Shown here: one piece after another, positions 25,266-32,716 of the stretch
How the letters are laid out: each line of letters starts with the position of its first letter
Numbering within the stretch: the first letter of the stretch is position 1
NCBI GenBank assembly: GCA_003165595.1
Contig: PLWQ01000019.1
Span: 75,341-125,398, forward strand
DNA length: 50,058 nucleotides
Source of the DNA: Fibrobacterota bacterium
GTDB lineage: Bacteria; Fibrobacterota; Chitinivibrionia; Chitinivibrionales; FEN-1185
Direction: 5' to 3'
The notes under the pieces: model-generated
The model's input: only the letters and a program-made list of their open reading frames with translations
Databases searched by the model: none
Told to the model about the DNA's origin: nothing
Position numbers and translations under genes: made by a program

Positions 25266-25399
25266 TAAGCCCTCTCATTTACGAGCGTTCATTGCCCCAA
25301 TACCGGGAAAACGGTATATTATAAAACCAGTTTTAATATACTGGTTCTAGAAGACCTTAATATAATATAACACATTTGGTTGTCAGCGTCAACATATTT
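25266..25399. promoter_or_regulatory. Divergent control region of the restriction-modification system with nested inverted repeats
   Basis: Two overlapping inverted repeats sit between the methylase and the regulator: AACCAGT (25325-25331) / ACTGGTT (25340-25346), and GTATATTA (25314-25321) / TAATATAC (25334-25341). The nested layout in an AT-rich promoter zone fits operators for a C-like regulator controlling both directions. Binding is inferred. Confidence 0.6.
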
Positions 25400-25633
25400 A
25401 TGACAAAAATCCTCATTGAAACTGAAGATTGGATTTCCCTTGCGGAAGCTGCTCGTATTCGAGGTATTTCACGCCAAGGTATATCCAATCTGGTTAATCG
25501 GGGCAGACTCCCTTGTTTGCGAATTTCAAATGCCATATTTGTGCAACGTTCGGTTATTCAAGACTTTACCGAACTTCCACCAGGAAGAAAATCTTCTAAG
25601 AAGGGAAAATCATGTCAAGATCCGAGGAAATAG
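25400..25633 (+). CDS. Small helix-turn-helix protein, candidate controller of the R-M system
   Basis: 77 residues from ATG 25400. Residues 10-50 (WISLAEAARIRGISRQGISNL) form a MerR/excisionase-type winged helix-turn-helix; the tail is Lys/Arg rich. It lies between the divergent methylase and the nuclease, and its 3' end overlaps the nuclease start by 22 bases. A controller role, delaying nuclease expression, is inferred from position and from inverted repeats upstream. Classical C proteins have an XRE-type fold, so this would be a different kind of controller. No strong SD was found; leaderless translation is possible. Confidence 0.65.
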   Translation: MTKILIETEDWISLAEAARIRGISRQGISNLVNRGRLPCLRISNAIFVQRSVIQDFTELPPGRKSSKKGKSCQDPRK

Positions 25634-26301
25634 CTTCATTTCTGGAGAATTGCTCTGAAAGTGAACGTCGATGGATTTTTGACTACTTACGGAAGAAATA
25701 TTCAATTCATCCAATTGAAAAAAAACTGAATGTTTCAGCTGAAGTGATATTGGAAGCGATTGATCGTGCCAGCGATCTTACAATTCGTGGCATTCGGGGG
25801 ATAATTGCCGAAGCATCTTTCAAACAGTACGTTCTCAATTCCTTGAATGATTGGTCAGATGTAACCAAACCCGGAGATATTCCATATGATTATTTATTAA
25901 CAAAAAACAACAAGCAGGTACGCATTCAAGTAAAAATGCAGCGTTTAAAGGCACACCTTCCAATGATGGCAAATGAAGGATATCGAATTCTTTCTGCTGA
26001 TAAATTTGTGGTGGAAACTCAGCGTACCCGAGGCGGCAAAGATAAAAAATCAAATTCCGATACTCGACCATATCATTTTGGTGAATTTGATATTCTGGCG
26101 GTATCAATGCAGCCGTCAACAGGAAATTGGAACGAATTTCTTTATACCGTTTCATCTTGGCTACTTCCAAGAAAAGAAAACAAAAAACTTCTTCTTAAAT
26201 TCCAGCCGGTTCCAAAGCAACCAAACGACGAATGGACTGATAACATCCTTCTATGTTTTGATTGGTTTTTCTCTGGCAAAAAGAAAAGAATTTCCGTTTA
26301 G
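25612..26301 (+). CDS. Probable type II restriction endonuclease (PD-(D/E)xK-like)
   Basis: 229 residues without a family I can name. Evidence for a nuclease: pairing with a methylase and a small HTH gene, and a candidate active site Asp93 (PYDYLL) followed 13 residues later by Gln106-Val-Lys108 (IQVK) on a strand, with Glu66 in the preceding helix, i.e. a D...QxK variant of the PD-(D/E)xK core. AT-rich codon use matches the methylase. The target presumably equals the methylase site. A stem-loop follows the stop. Confidence 0.7.
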   Translation: MSRSEEIASFLENCSESERRWIFDYLRKKYSIHPIEKKLNVSAEVILEAIDRASDLTIRGIRGIIAEASFKQYVLNSLNDWSDVTKPGDIPYDYLLTKNNKQVRIQVKMQRLKAHLPMMANEGYRILSADKFVVETQRTRGGKDKKSNSDTRPYHFGEFDILAVSMQPSTGNWNEFLYTVSSWLLPRKENKKLLLKFQPVPKQPNDEWTDNILLCFDWFFSGKKKRISV

Positions 26302-26305
26302 CTAG

Positions 26306-26330
26306 GTATCCTTGCTTCCTGCAAGGATAC
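26306..26330 (+). terminator. Strong hairpin after the restriction endonuclease gene
   Basis: GTATCCTTGC-TTCCT-GCAAGGATAC, a perfect 10-bp stem with a 5-base loop, starting 4 bases after the stop codon. There is no long T-run after it. It likely ends or stabilises the R-M transcript. Confidence 0.6.
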
Positions 26331-26337
26331 TTGACAT

Positions 26338-26351
26338 AATACGCGCGTATT
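26338..26351. promoter_or_regulatory. Perfect 14-bp palindrome AATACGCGCGTATT upstream of the Arr gene
   Basis: It begins two bases after a TTGACA hexamer (26331-26336) in the 177-base gap before the ADP-ribosyltransferase gene. The position near a possible -35 suggests an operator. No convincing -10 was found at 17 bases, so a promoter is not proven. Confidence 0.35.
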
Positions 26352-26478
26352 CAAAAACAAATGCGCCCAAACGATCCACCAACACAAGTAGCCGCGCCAT
26401 GCATCGAATAGCGCCCCATAAATGCAGCGAAAGAAAAGGTCAAAATGAAGTCACCATCTGCTGCAAAGGCTCCGTAAA

Positions 26479-27222
26479 ATGGCATTCGACCCAAACAACA
26501 ATGTTGTTAAACTCTGTGTTCAAGGTATGGACATGGAAGGAAAAGGCAAACCTGAAGAGGCAAGCAGACTATTTCTTCTAGCCTGGAACGAAGCGACAAA
26601 CGACTTTGAAAGATTTATTGCTGCTCATTATGTGGCTCGACATCAAGCAAATGTTTCCGGCAAATTAAAGTGGCTGGAAACAGCTTTGCAATTTGCATCA
26701 AGAATAGATGATGACACTGTTAAGGGTGCTTTTCCTTCTCTATATTCGAACATTGCAAAATGCTATGAAGACTCCGGCGACCTAGTCAACGCAAAAAAGA
26801 ATTATGAAATAGCAATTTCCTTCACGGGCAAACTCACTGACAGCGGTCCCTTTTATCACGGGACAAAAGCAGATTTGCAGATTGGCGATTTGCTAACGGC
26901 AGGGAGCAGGTCTAATTACAACCCGGAAGTCACAATGAATCACACTTATTTCACAGCCTTGGTTAATGGTGCGGGACTTGCTGCGGCATTAGCTAAAGGT
27001 GATGGACGTGAACGTGTTTATATAGTTGAACCGACAGGGAGCTTTGAAAGTGACCCGAACGTTACAGACAAGAAATTTCCTGGCAATCCGACACGTTCCT
27101 ATCGCACCCAAGCACCACTGAAAATCGTTGGCGAAGTAACAGATTGGGTGAGACAAACACCCGAGCAACTCCAAAAATGGCGCGACAGGTTGGCGAATGC
27201 CAAAGGCGAAATTATCAACTAA
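26479..27222 (+). CDS. TPR-Arr fusion: putative rifampin ADP-ribosyltransferase
   Basis: 247 residues in two parts. The N-terminal 120 residues are helical and TPR-like (EEASRLFLLAWNEA, PSLYSNIAKCYEDSGDLVNAKKNYEIAI). Residues from about 123 match Arr enzymes, which ADP-ribosylate rifampin with NAD+: FYHGTKADLQIGDLL with His127, SNYNP, the EPTG strand, ESDPN with Asp192 at the catalytic position, and DKKFPGNPTRSYRT. Stand-alone Arr is about 140 residues, so the TPR part is an extension. Next to an R-M system in an AT-rich island, it is likely acquired. It could act on another small molecule or a protein. Confidence 0.82.
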   Translation: MAFDPNNNVVKLCVQGMDMEGKGKPEEASRLFLLAWNEATNDFERFIAAHYVARHQANVSGKLKWLETALQFASRIDDDTVKGAFPSLYSNIAKCYEDSGDLVNAKKNYEIAISFTGKLTDSGPFYHGTKADLQIGDLLTAGSRSNYNPEVTMNHTYFTALVNGAGLAAALAKGDGRERVYIVEPTGSFESDPNVTDKKFPGNPTRSYRTQAPLKIVGEVTDWVRQTPEQLQKWRDRLANAKGEIIN

Positions 27223-27374
27223 TTTTACCTTTACTCAAAACCGCCCACCAGAGCGAAGAAAGCCGCCACCGGAAAAGGGAGAGAAAGAGCAGCACGCCTA
27301 AGAGTGCCGCAAAAATGCGGCGAAGAACAAATCAACCAGTTACCTGTTGGCCGGTCGGAACCAAGAGAAATACG

Positions 27375-27578
27375 ATGGCGCTTCCCAAAATAGAAGCTAA
27401 GAGAAATATGGCTAAAGCAAGAGTCAGCAGATCCGCGGAAGGCGTGGCCGCGATGCGTGCGATTGAGATGCGCAAACCTGAAGCCGATCGCATCAGCGAA
27501 AGTGTGCAGGGTCAAGAGCTAAGCTGGATGTCAGCCTTCCAACAGGGCCTGGGAGTAAATGAGAACGCCGGTGACTGA
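27375..27578 (+). pseudogene. Relic of a SAM-dependent methyltransferase (TIGR00027/LCM-type N-terminus)
   Basis: The frame contains KARVSRSAEGVAAMRAIE followed by MRKPEADRI, which resembles the first 40 residues of leucine carboxyl/TIGR00027 methyltransferases. The protein ends after about 67 codons with no SAM-binding core. The last 50 bases overlap the antisense DUF1737-like gene, so likeness ends near 27500. I read it as a truncated remnant; an independent small gene is possible but less likely. Confidence 0.45.
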
Positions 27579-27710
27579 CAAAGAAGTGGAGACGCCTCCG
27601 ACGCATTTGAAACCATTTCTCAAAAGTCCCGATACTTTATCCTCAAACTCTTGTTGGTCCTTTTCCTCAGTCTCTTCCTTTACTTCGTGTGTCACGACAA
27701 GATATCTCAT
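27531..27710 (-). CDS. Small DUF1737-like protein, 59 residues
   Basis: ATG at 27710 with a very strong ribosome site (AAAGGAGG, 4-5 bases upstream). The protein starts MRYLVVTHEV, has a charged middle, and ends in the pattern FEDKVSGLLRNGF-x3-GGVS...YSQALLE, like the DUF1737 fold (short helix, GW/GF turn, GGVS strand, QA-M/L-K strand). Members are 50-70 residues and of unknown function. Codon use is coding-like throughout. It overlaps the 3' end of the methyltransferase relic on the other strand. Confidence 0.7.
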   Translation of the reverse strand: MRYLVVTHEVKEETEEKDQQEFEDKVSGLLRNGFKCVGGVSTSLSVTGVLIYSQALLEG

Positions 27711-27760
27711 AAATCCTCCTTTGGATTTCCGCTAATCTTTTGCAGGGTGAGGGAGAACGT

Positions 27761-28396
27761 TCACCCGCCGAGATGCACGCGTTTGCCTAGAAACGTCGTC
27801 GACTCGCACGCCTCGACCATGAAGTCGGCGACGTCGGCGCGGGAGATCGTCGCCGGCATGCCGATCAGCTCTGCCGTGCGCACGTACCTTCCCTTAGCCT
27901 TGCCGTTCGTGAGCCGCATGGGGCGCGCGATGACGAAGTCGAGACCGCTGGCCTGCGTCATGCGCTCCTGAACGTCGTGATCGCGGAAGACGCCCTTTAA
28001 GAGACCGCCAATGAGGAACGTCCTCTGAAACCAGCTCGCCGCGGGCCTGCTCTCTCCGACGCCGTACGCGCTGAGGACCACCAGGCGCTTTACGCCGTGC
28101 TCCTTCATCGCGTCGATGCAGTACTTCGTGCCGCGCGAGAAATAGTCGGGCTTCTCTTTGATCCCGCCCAGTGAACTCGGCGACACGCAGATGATCACGG
28201 CGTCGTGACCGGCTACCGAGCTGCGCACCGAGGCTGCGTCGTGGAAGTCGCCCGCGACCTTCGTCAGCGCGGGGTGTGTAATGTCGAGCTTCGCGGGCGA
28301 ACGCGAAAACGCGGTCACCGAGTGACCCTTTGCGAGGGCCGACTTGACGCAAAGGGCGCCGGTTCCATGCGAGGCGCCGAGGACGAGGATTTTCAT
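27761..28396 (-). CDS. NAD(P)-binding Rossmann-fold protein (NmrA/SDR atypical type)
   Basis: 211 residues with the dinucleotide-binding GASHGTGALC at 7-16, the beta-4 VIICVSPSS, LVVLSAYGVG and the FVIARPMRLTNG segment. This is the PF13460-like, NAD(P)H-binding group of atypical short-chain dehydrogenases, related to flavin reductase/biliverdin reductase B and NmrA regulators. No Tyr-x3-Lys catalytic pair is in the usual place. AAGGAG lies before the ATG. Substrate unknown. Confidence 0.8.
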   Translation of the reverse strand: MKILVLGASHGTGALCVKSALAKGHSVTAFSRSPAKLDITHPALTKVAGDFHDAASVRSSVAGHDAVIICVSPSSLGGIKEKPDYFSRGTKYCIDAMKEHGVKRLVVLSAYGVGESRPAASWFQRTFLIGGLLKGVFRDHDVQERMTQASGLDFVIARPMRLTNGKAKGRYVRTAELIGMPATISRADVADFMVEACESTTFLGKRVHLGG

Positions 28397-28617
28397 AGGT
28401 GCTCCTTAACCGACAGGAAGAGGTTCTTTGCAGACTTCCACAACTTTACCCTTTGCCCCGCCTTTGCCGTCTGCGTATTGATCGGCTTCAAGGAAAAATA
28501 TAGACATTTCCGCATACCATGTCAAATCTGATGGCAGCGGGTTTTTGGGGTGATATTGCGGCGGGGCGCCCGGATTTTTCCCCGGTACTCTTGCGCTATC
28601 CCGAAGCGCCCTAAAGA

Positions 28618-29370
28618 TTATTTATCAAGTGCCGCCAGAAACGTCTCGGCTTCTTTGTGGAAGTACGTCCCCGTGAGCGGATAATCGTCGCGTATGGAAA
28701 CCAGCAATTCGCGGATGGTCGCTTTGTCTCCGCTGTCAATTAACAGCGACAATATGGAAATCTTGTCGATCTTTTCTTTTATGCCGGTCTTGGGAATGTA
28801 CCGCGATTTGTACCGCGAAAGGTCGAAATACCCGCCCATCTTTTCCCGGATGTCCAGAAACACGTCAGAAGTGATCAGGCCGTCGAAATAGACATCGAGC
28901 CAGGATTCAAGATTGAGGCCGTATACATGGTAGGGCGCCTTGCCGAAAGGATACAGCGTATCATTGAGATGCGTGAGTTTTCCCAGCCACATGCTCACGA
29001 AGGCCTCGTCGCTTTCACCGCTCACGACCCGGATGCTGTTGTAGCAGGTAACAAGGTCCGCTACGCCGAGGCTTTCCAGAATCGGAATTCCAAACAACCT
29101 GCACGCGCCCGTTCTCCACAGATGAACGCCGCAGAGCTTATCCTGTAAAAACGCACAGACGAGATTGCCTTCACACGTTTCACTCAAGCGCGGAGCGGCA
29201 AAAATGAATTTCTCCAGATCGGCCGACGGAAGATTGTCGCAGCAGTAATGGATAAGATAGATGAACTCGGCAAGCGTGCAGGTGGGCGAGACGCAGCAGC
29301 GGCCGCATTGCTCGCAGGCGACCTGGGGCAGTTCGGCGTAGAGTTCCCGGATTTGGGTGAGCAGGTTCAT
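28618..29370 (-). CDS. YkgJ-like cysteine-cluster protein
   Basis: 250 residues with CEQCGRCC at 19-26 and a further Cys31, then CEGNLVCAFL and CGVH...TGACRLFG, the spaced cysteine pattern of the YkgJ/UPF0153 zinc- or iron-sulfur-binding family. The role of this family is not established. The longer frame from 30081 runs antisense through the CAP gene and is discarded. ATG 29370 is the family-like start. It diverges from the CAP-domain gene with a 78-base gap. Confidence 0.8.
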   Translation of the reverse strand: MNLLTQIRELYAELPQVACEQCGRCCVSPTCTLAEFIYLIHYCCDNLPSADLEKFIFAAPRLSETCEGNLVCAFLQDKLCGVHLWRTGACRLFGIPILESLGVADLVTCYNSIRVVSGESDEAFVSMWLGKLTHLNDTLYPFGKAPYHVYGLNLESWLDVYFDGLITSDVFLDIREKMGGYFDLSRYKSRYIPKTGIKEKIDKISILSLLIDSGDKATIRELLVSIRDDYPLTGTYFHKEAETFLAALDK

Positions 29371-29448
29371 GTTCGCGGTTGACTGTCCTCGTGTCCAATT
29401 TGTAATATACTTAGTGGGGGCTGGGCCATAATAGAAGTGGGGAAGAAC

Positions 29449-30699
29449 ATGAAAACCGTTCCGGCAATTGCTTGTGCCTTTGTCATGGGAGCTTCGTCGG
29501 CCTTCGCGGGCTACGGCGACAAGGTCAATGGTCTTCCTAATTGGCAAGAACGCGCCATTCTGGTGCTTACCAACGCGTGCCGTATGGCGCCCGTACAGTA
29601 CCGCAACACGTATCTGGGTGCCACCTACAACATTCTCCTTCCGGCAAATTATCCGGCTGTGCCGCCGGTCTACTGGAATCTTGCCCTCAATGGCTCTGCG
29701 CGGTTCCATGCGATCCAGATGGCGGATACCTGCGGCATGACCCACAATTCCTGCAACGGGGACGCATTTAACGTTCGGATCGAGCTCTTCTACAACAACA
29801 AGAGCTACACCATCGGGGAAGACATTGCCGCCGGTAGTACGGATCCATCCGGCACCATGCAGCAATGGCTGCTCGACGAGCAAAACGGAACAGTCCCGCT
29901 CGACAACAGCACGTGCGGCACCTCCCGATGCGACGGACACCGGTGGAATATCATGAACAAATCCTACAGAGAAATGGGCACGGGCTACGCCTATGGTCCG
30001 CAGACCTACAATTATTTCTGGTGCCAGGATCTGGGCGGGGGCGCACCGGAATTCGTCAATCCGATTGTTTCCGCGGCCCACCTGTTCATCGAGACGGGGA
30101 AGACCACGTTTCTCGCCGACTATTTCGACCCCGCGGGTAAGCCGTCCAATCCATCACTCTATGTTGACAATCAGAAAAGCTCACTCACGCTCCTGATGGG
30201 AGCGGATTCGGCCGGCACGTATTCGGTCTCCCTTGCCAGGACCACCGCGTGCAGGAACTACTATTTCACGTTTACGAACGCAAAGGGTACGCTCTTTCGG
30301 TATCCGGAAACGGGCGACCTGGTAACGTTCGGCGAAGGATCATGCGCGAGAGACTTTGTTCCGGCCGAGAGCCTGAGCGTGGGAGGGATGCTGGGCATAC
30401 CGGTTCTTCGGGACGGGCGGACAACATTCTCCATAAAGGGGTCTGTCTTGACCGCGCGGGTACGAGGCAAAGTCAACGACATTGAGGAAAGCGCACTGTA
30501 CGATTCAAGAGGAAGATCCCTGGTTACTATCGTGTGGAGCGTCGGCGGGGGCATTACCCGGCGAGCTGCCTCCCAGGATGAAACGGTTTACCTTGCGAGA
30601 ATAGACAGAGACATTTCTCGCGGGATCTACTTTGTTCGGACCCGATTCTCCGACGGGACGATGAGAACAGCATCGGTCGTGGCAAGCGGGGGTGAGTAA
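29449..30699 (+). CDS. Secreted CAP-domain protein with T9SS-like tail
   Basis: 416 residues from ATG 29449 (GGGGAAG just upstream). Signal peptide MKTVPAIACAFVMGASSAFA. CAP/SCP-PR1 domain at about 25-210: LTNACRMAPVQY, ALNGSARFHAIQMADTCGMTHNS with the conserved His, IGEDIAAGS, and GHRWNIMNKSYREMGTGY with the second His. An extra domain follows, and the last 75 residues (ESALYDSRGRSLVTI, ISRGIYFVRTRFSDG) look like a T9SS sorting tail. Bacterial CAP proteins are secreted and often of unknown function. Likely cell-surface. Confidence 0.82.
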   Translation: MKTVPAIACAFVMGASSAFAGYGDKVNGLPNWQERAILVLTNACRMAPVQYRNTYLGATYNILLPANYPAVPPVYWNLALNGSARFHAIQMADTCGMTHNSCNGDAFNVRIELFYNNKSYTIGEDIAAGSTDPSGTMQQWLLDEQNGTVPLDNSTCGTSRCDGHRWNIMNKSYREMGTGYAYGPQTYNYFWCQDLGGGAPEFVNPIVSAAHLFIETGKTTFLADYFDPAGKPSNPSLYVDNQKSSLTLLMGADSAGTYSVSLARTTACRNYYFTFTNAKGTLFRYPETGDLVTFGEGSCARDFVPAESLSVGGMLGIPVLRDGRTTFSIKGSVLTARVRGKVNDIEESALYDSRGRSLVTIVWSVGGGITRRAASQDETVYLARIDRDISRGIYFVRTRFSDGTMRTASVVASGGE

Positions 30700-30781
30700 G
30701 GGAGCAAATGGTTTAACGAAGGCACGGGTCCGTTATACTGTTCGGGCAACTGTGCAAATTTCCGATCGTTCTCCCCAAAAG

Positions 30782-31135
30782 TTACACCTCCCTCGGTTCC
30801 GTCACAAGCTTGAGCCCTTCCAATATTTCCCGAATCCTTCTCGCTGTAACCCGACCGATTTTTTCCTTGAGATCCGACTTGTCGAAAGTAACCATTTGCG
30901 TCACGTTGGCTACGCTGGCCTTTGGCAACCCGGCTTCGCCTTTTCGCAGAAGAACATTTCCGGGAACGGATGAGCGCGACAGGTTGGAGGTAAGCGCGAT
31001 TCCAATGGTTGTGTTGATGCGGCTGGCATTAAACACGTTATTCTGGATTATCACGTACGGATGCCTGTACCCTGGTTCCGATCCGCTTGGTTCGGCCAAT
31101 TGAACCCAGAAAATGTCTCCCTGCTGGATTACCAT
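30782..31135 (-). CDS. MazF/PemK-type toxin
   Basis: 117 residues of the MazF/PemK/CcdB fold: IQQGDIFWVQL at the N-terminus, RHPYVIIQN with the conserved Arg-Pro pair, and ALTSNL followed by NVLL. Such toxins are sequence-specific mRNA endoribonucleases. Its start overlaps the antitoxin stop by 7 bases, the usual arrangement. The cut site cannot be deduced. Confidence 0.9.
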   Translation of the reverse strand: MVIQQGDIFWVQLAEPSGSEPGYRHPYVIIQNNVFNASRINTTIGIALTSNLSRSSVPGNVLLRKGEAGLPKASVANVTQMVTFDKSDLKEKIGRVTARRIREILEGLKLVTEPREV

Positions 31136-31383
31136 ACGTCCGCATGCTTTCGGCGCGAATAGGCTTTTTCACTTTCGAGGCGCGAAAGGTCCTCCGCATC
31201 TTCACCGTAAGAGGCATTTATTTTGCGGATCAAATCCAGGTTCTCATCTTTGTCAATCATGTGCTTCGCGGCCTGGCCAAAGAATTGGCTCCTCGAAATG
31301 TGAAGTTTCTTGGTGAGACGTTGAACCTTCCTAAACGTTTTTGTGTCGATGGAGATGGCGGTCTTTATGGTACTCATGGACAA
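31129..31383 (-). CDS. Ribbon-helix-helix antitoxin of the MazF-type module
   Basis: 84 residues. KTAISIDTKTFRKVQRLTKKLHISRSQFFGQAA is a ribbon-helix-helix DNA-binding fold (strand then two helices), and the charged C-terminal half should wrap and neutralise the toxin. An alternative ATG at 31377 removes two residues. It is located directly upstream of the toxin and probably represses the pair. Confidence 0.85.
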   Translation of the reverse strand: MSMSTIKTAISIDTKTFRKVQRLTKKLHISRSQFFGQAAKHMIDKDENLDLIRKINASYGEDAEDLSRLESEKAYSRRKHADVW

Positions 31384-31572
31384 CTCCTTATGGTTATACC
31401 GGAAGTATAAATTCTGGCGCCGCAGAAGTCAAATTTCCGCGCCTTTGAATCCGTGCAATGCGGTGTTACTGTGTTTCCCGGGACGGTGCGCAATCAATGA
31501 GCGGCGATATATTTTAGAAATTGTAGTAACAAAGAAACGACGGATATCGTTCAAACCTCTGGAGCCGCTTCC

Positions 31573-32643
31573 ATGATCATTCACCTGACCCGCGATGCAA
31601 CGGCCAAAGACAAAGAGGACATTCTCGACAGGATACAAGCGGCCGGTCTCGGGTACGAGGACCTTCATTCGACCACGGGGACCGTTCTTATCGGGGTGCT
31701 GGGCGACACCAGCACGGTCGAAGAAGGGTATTTTCTCGAACTTTCCGGCGTGGACAAGGTTATTCGCATTTCGCGGCCCTACAAACTTGTCTCACGAGAA
31801 TTTTCGAGCGCGTCCAAAACCGTCTTTGCGGGCGATCTGGCCATCGGCGGAGACAATCTCGTTGTGATGGCCGGCCCGTGCGCGCTGGAAAACGAGGCGC
31901 AGGTGGAGGCCATAGCTCGCTATGTTTCGGGGCTGGGCATAGCCGTGATGCGCGGCGGTGCCTACAAGCCGCGTACCTCGCCCTATGCGTTCCAAGGGCT
32001 GGGGCTTGGCGGGCTCAAGCTTCTCGCCGCCATGAGGGAAAAATACAAACTCAAAATCGTAACGGAGGCAACAGGCCTGCACCGGCATATGACGGCCGGC
32101 GGCGGCAGGGAAGAGAAGACCGTGCTCGAAAACGTTATCGAATATGCCGACATTATCCAGGTGGGCGCCCGTAGCATGAAGGCCTACGGTTTTCTCCAGG
32201 AACTCGCCATGTTGACAAAGGACAGCAAAAAGCCGATTTTGCTCAAGCGCGGGGAGTCGTCGACAATCAAAGACTTTCTCCTTGCCGCGGAATACCTGGT
32301 AGCCAACGGCAACCCCAACGTCATCCTCTGCCTGCGCGGCATCCGCGCCTTCGAGGAGGAAAAATTCCAGCGCTATACCGCGGATATCGGGGCGATTCCG
32401 GTTCTCAAAAAGGAATCAAACCTTCCCGTTTTCTTCGACCCGTCGCACGCCACGGGATACCGGACCAACGTGTATCACTTGAGTATGGCTGCGGTGGCTG
32501 CCGGCGCGGATGGCCTCATCATTGAGACCCACAACGATCCGGCGCATGCCCTGTGCGACGGGGAGCAGTGCGTCACGGAAGCTCAGTTGAAAAAAATCAA
32601 GATCGATGCGGAAAAAATACGGGCCCTGTTGCTCGGCCGGTAG
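31573..32643 (+). CDS. aroF: 3-deoxy-7-phosphoheptulonate (DAHP) synthase, type I-beta
   Basis: First step of the shikimate pathway: phosphoenolpyruvate plus erythrose 4-phosphate. 356 residues. The N-terminal 70 residues form the ferredoxin-like regulatory domain seen in Thermotoga-type enzymes; the (beta/alpha)8 barrel follows, with [47 protein letters not shown] and [10 protein letters not shown]. The ferredoxin-like domain usually gives feedback inhibition by Tyr/Phe. A CCTCTGGAGCCGC stretch lies before the ATG. Confidence 0.95.
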   Translation: MIIHLTRDATAKDKEDILDRIQAAGLGYEDLHSTTGTVLIGVLGDTSTVEEGYFLELSGVDKVIRISRPYKLVSREFSSASKTVFAGDLAIGGDNLVVMAGPCALENEAQVEAIARYVSGLGIAVMRGGAYKPRTSPYAFQGLGLGGLKLLAAMREKYKLKIVTEATGLHRHMTAGGGREEKTVLENVIEYADIIQVGARSMKAYGFLQELAMLTKDSKKPILLKRGESSTIKDFLLAAEYLVANGNPNVILCLRGIRAFEEEKFQRYTADIGAIPVLKKESNLPVFFDPSHATGYRTNVYHLSMAAVAAGADGLIIETHNDPAHALCDGEQCVTEAQLKKIKIDAEKIRALLLGR

Positions 32644-32716
32644 AAAAACGGCCTACGTGGCGCTGCGGGAGCCGTTGTGCACGTGGAGGTCGACTTGATA
32701 AAGGAGAACATCGCAG

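Noticed and set aside
26352-26478. Integron attC site beside the Arr gene
   Set aside because: Arr genes often sit in cassettes, but neither flank shows paired GTTRRRY/RYYYAAC core sites.
26312-26581. 89-codon frame before the TPR-Arr gene
   Set aside because: Starts inside a hairpin, overlaps the real start and has no coding character.
27144-27374. 5' part of a 144-codon frame overlapping the Arr gene end
   Set aside because: Only the later part resembles a protein family; the first part overlaps Arr in another frame.
29371-30081. Long upstream extension of the YkgJ-like frame on the minus strand
   Set aside because: It is the antisense shadow of the CAP-domain gene; the family start is at 29370.
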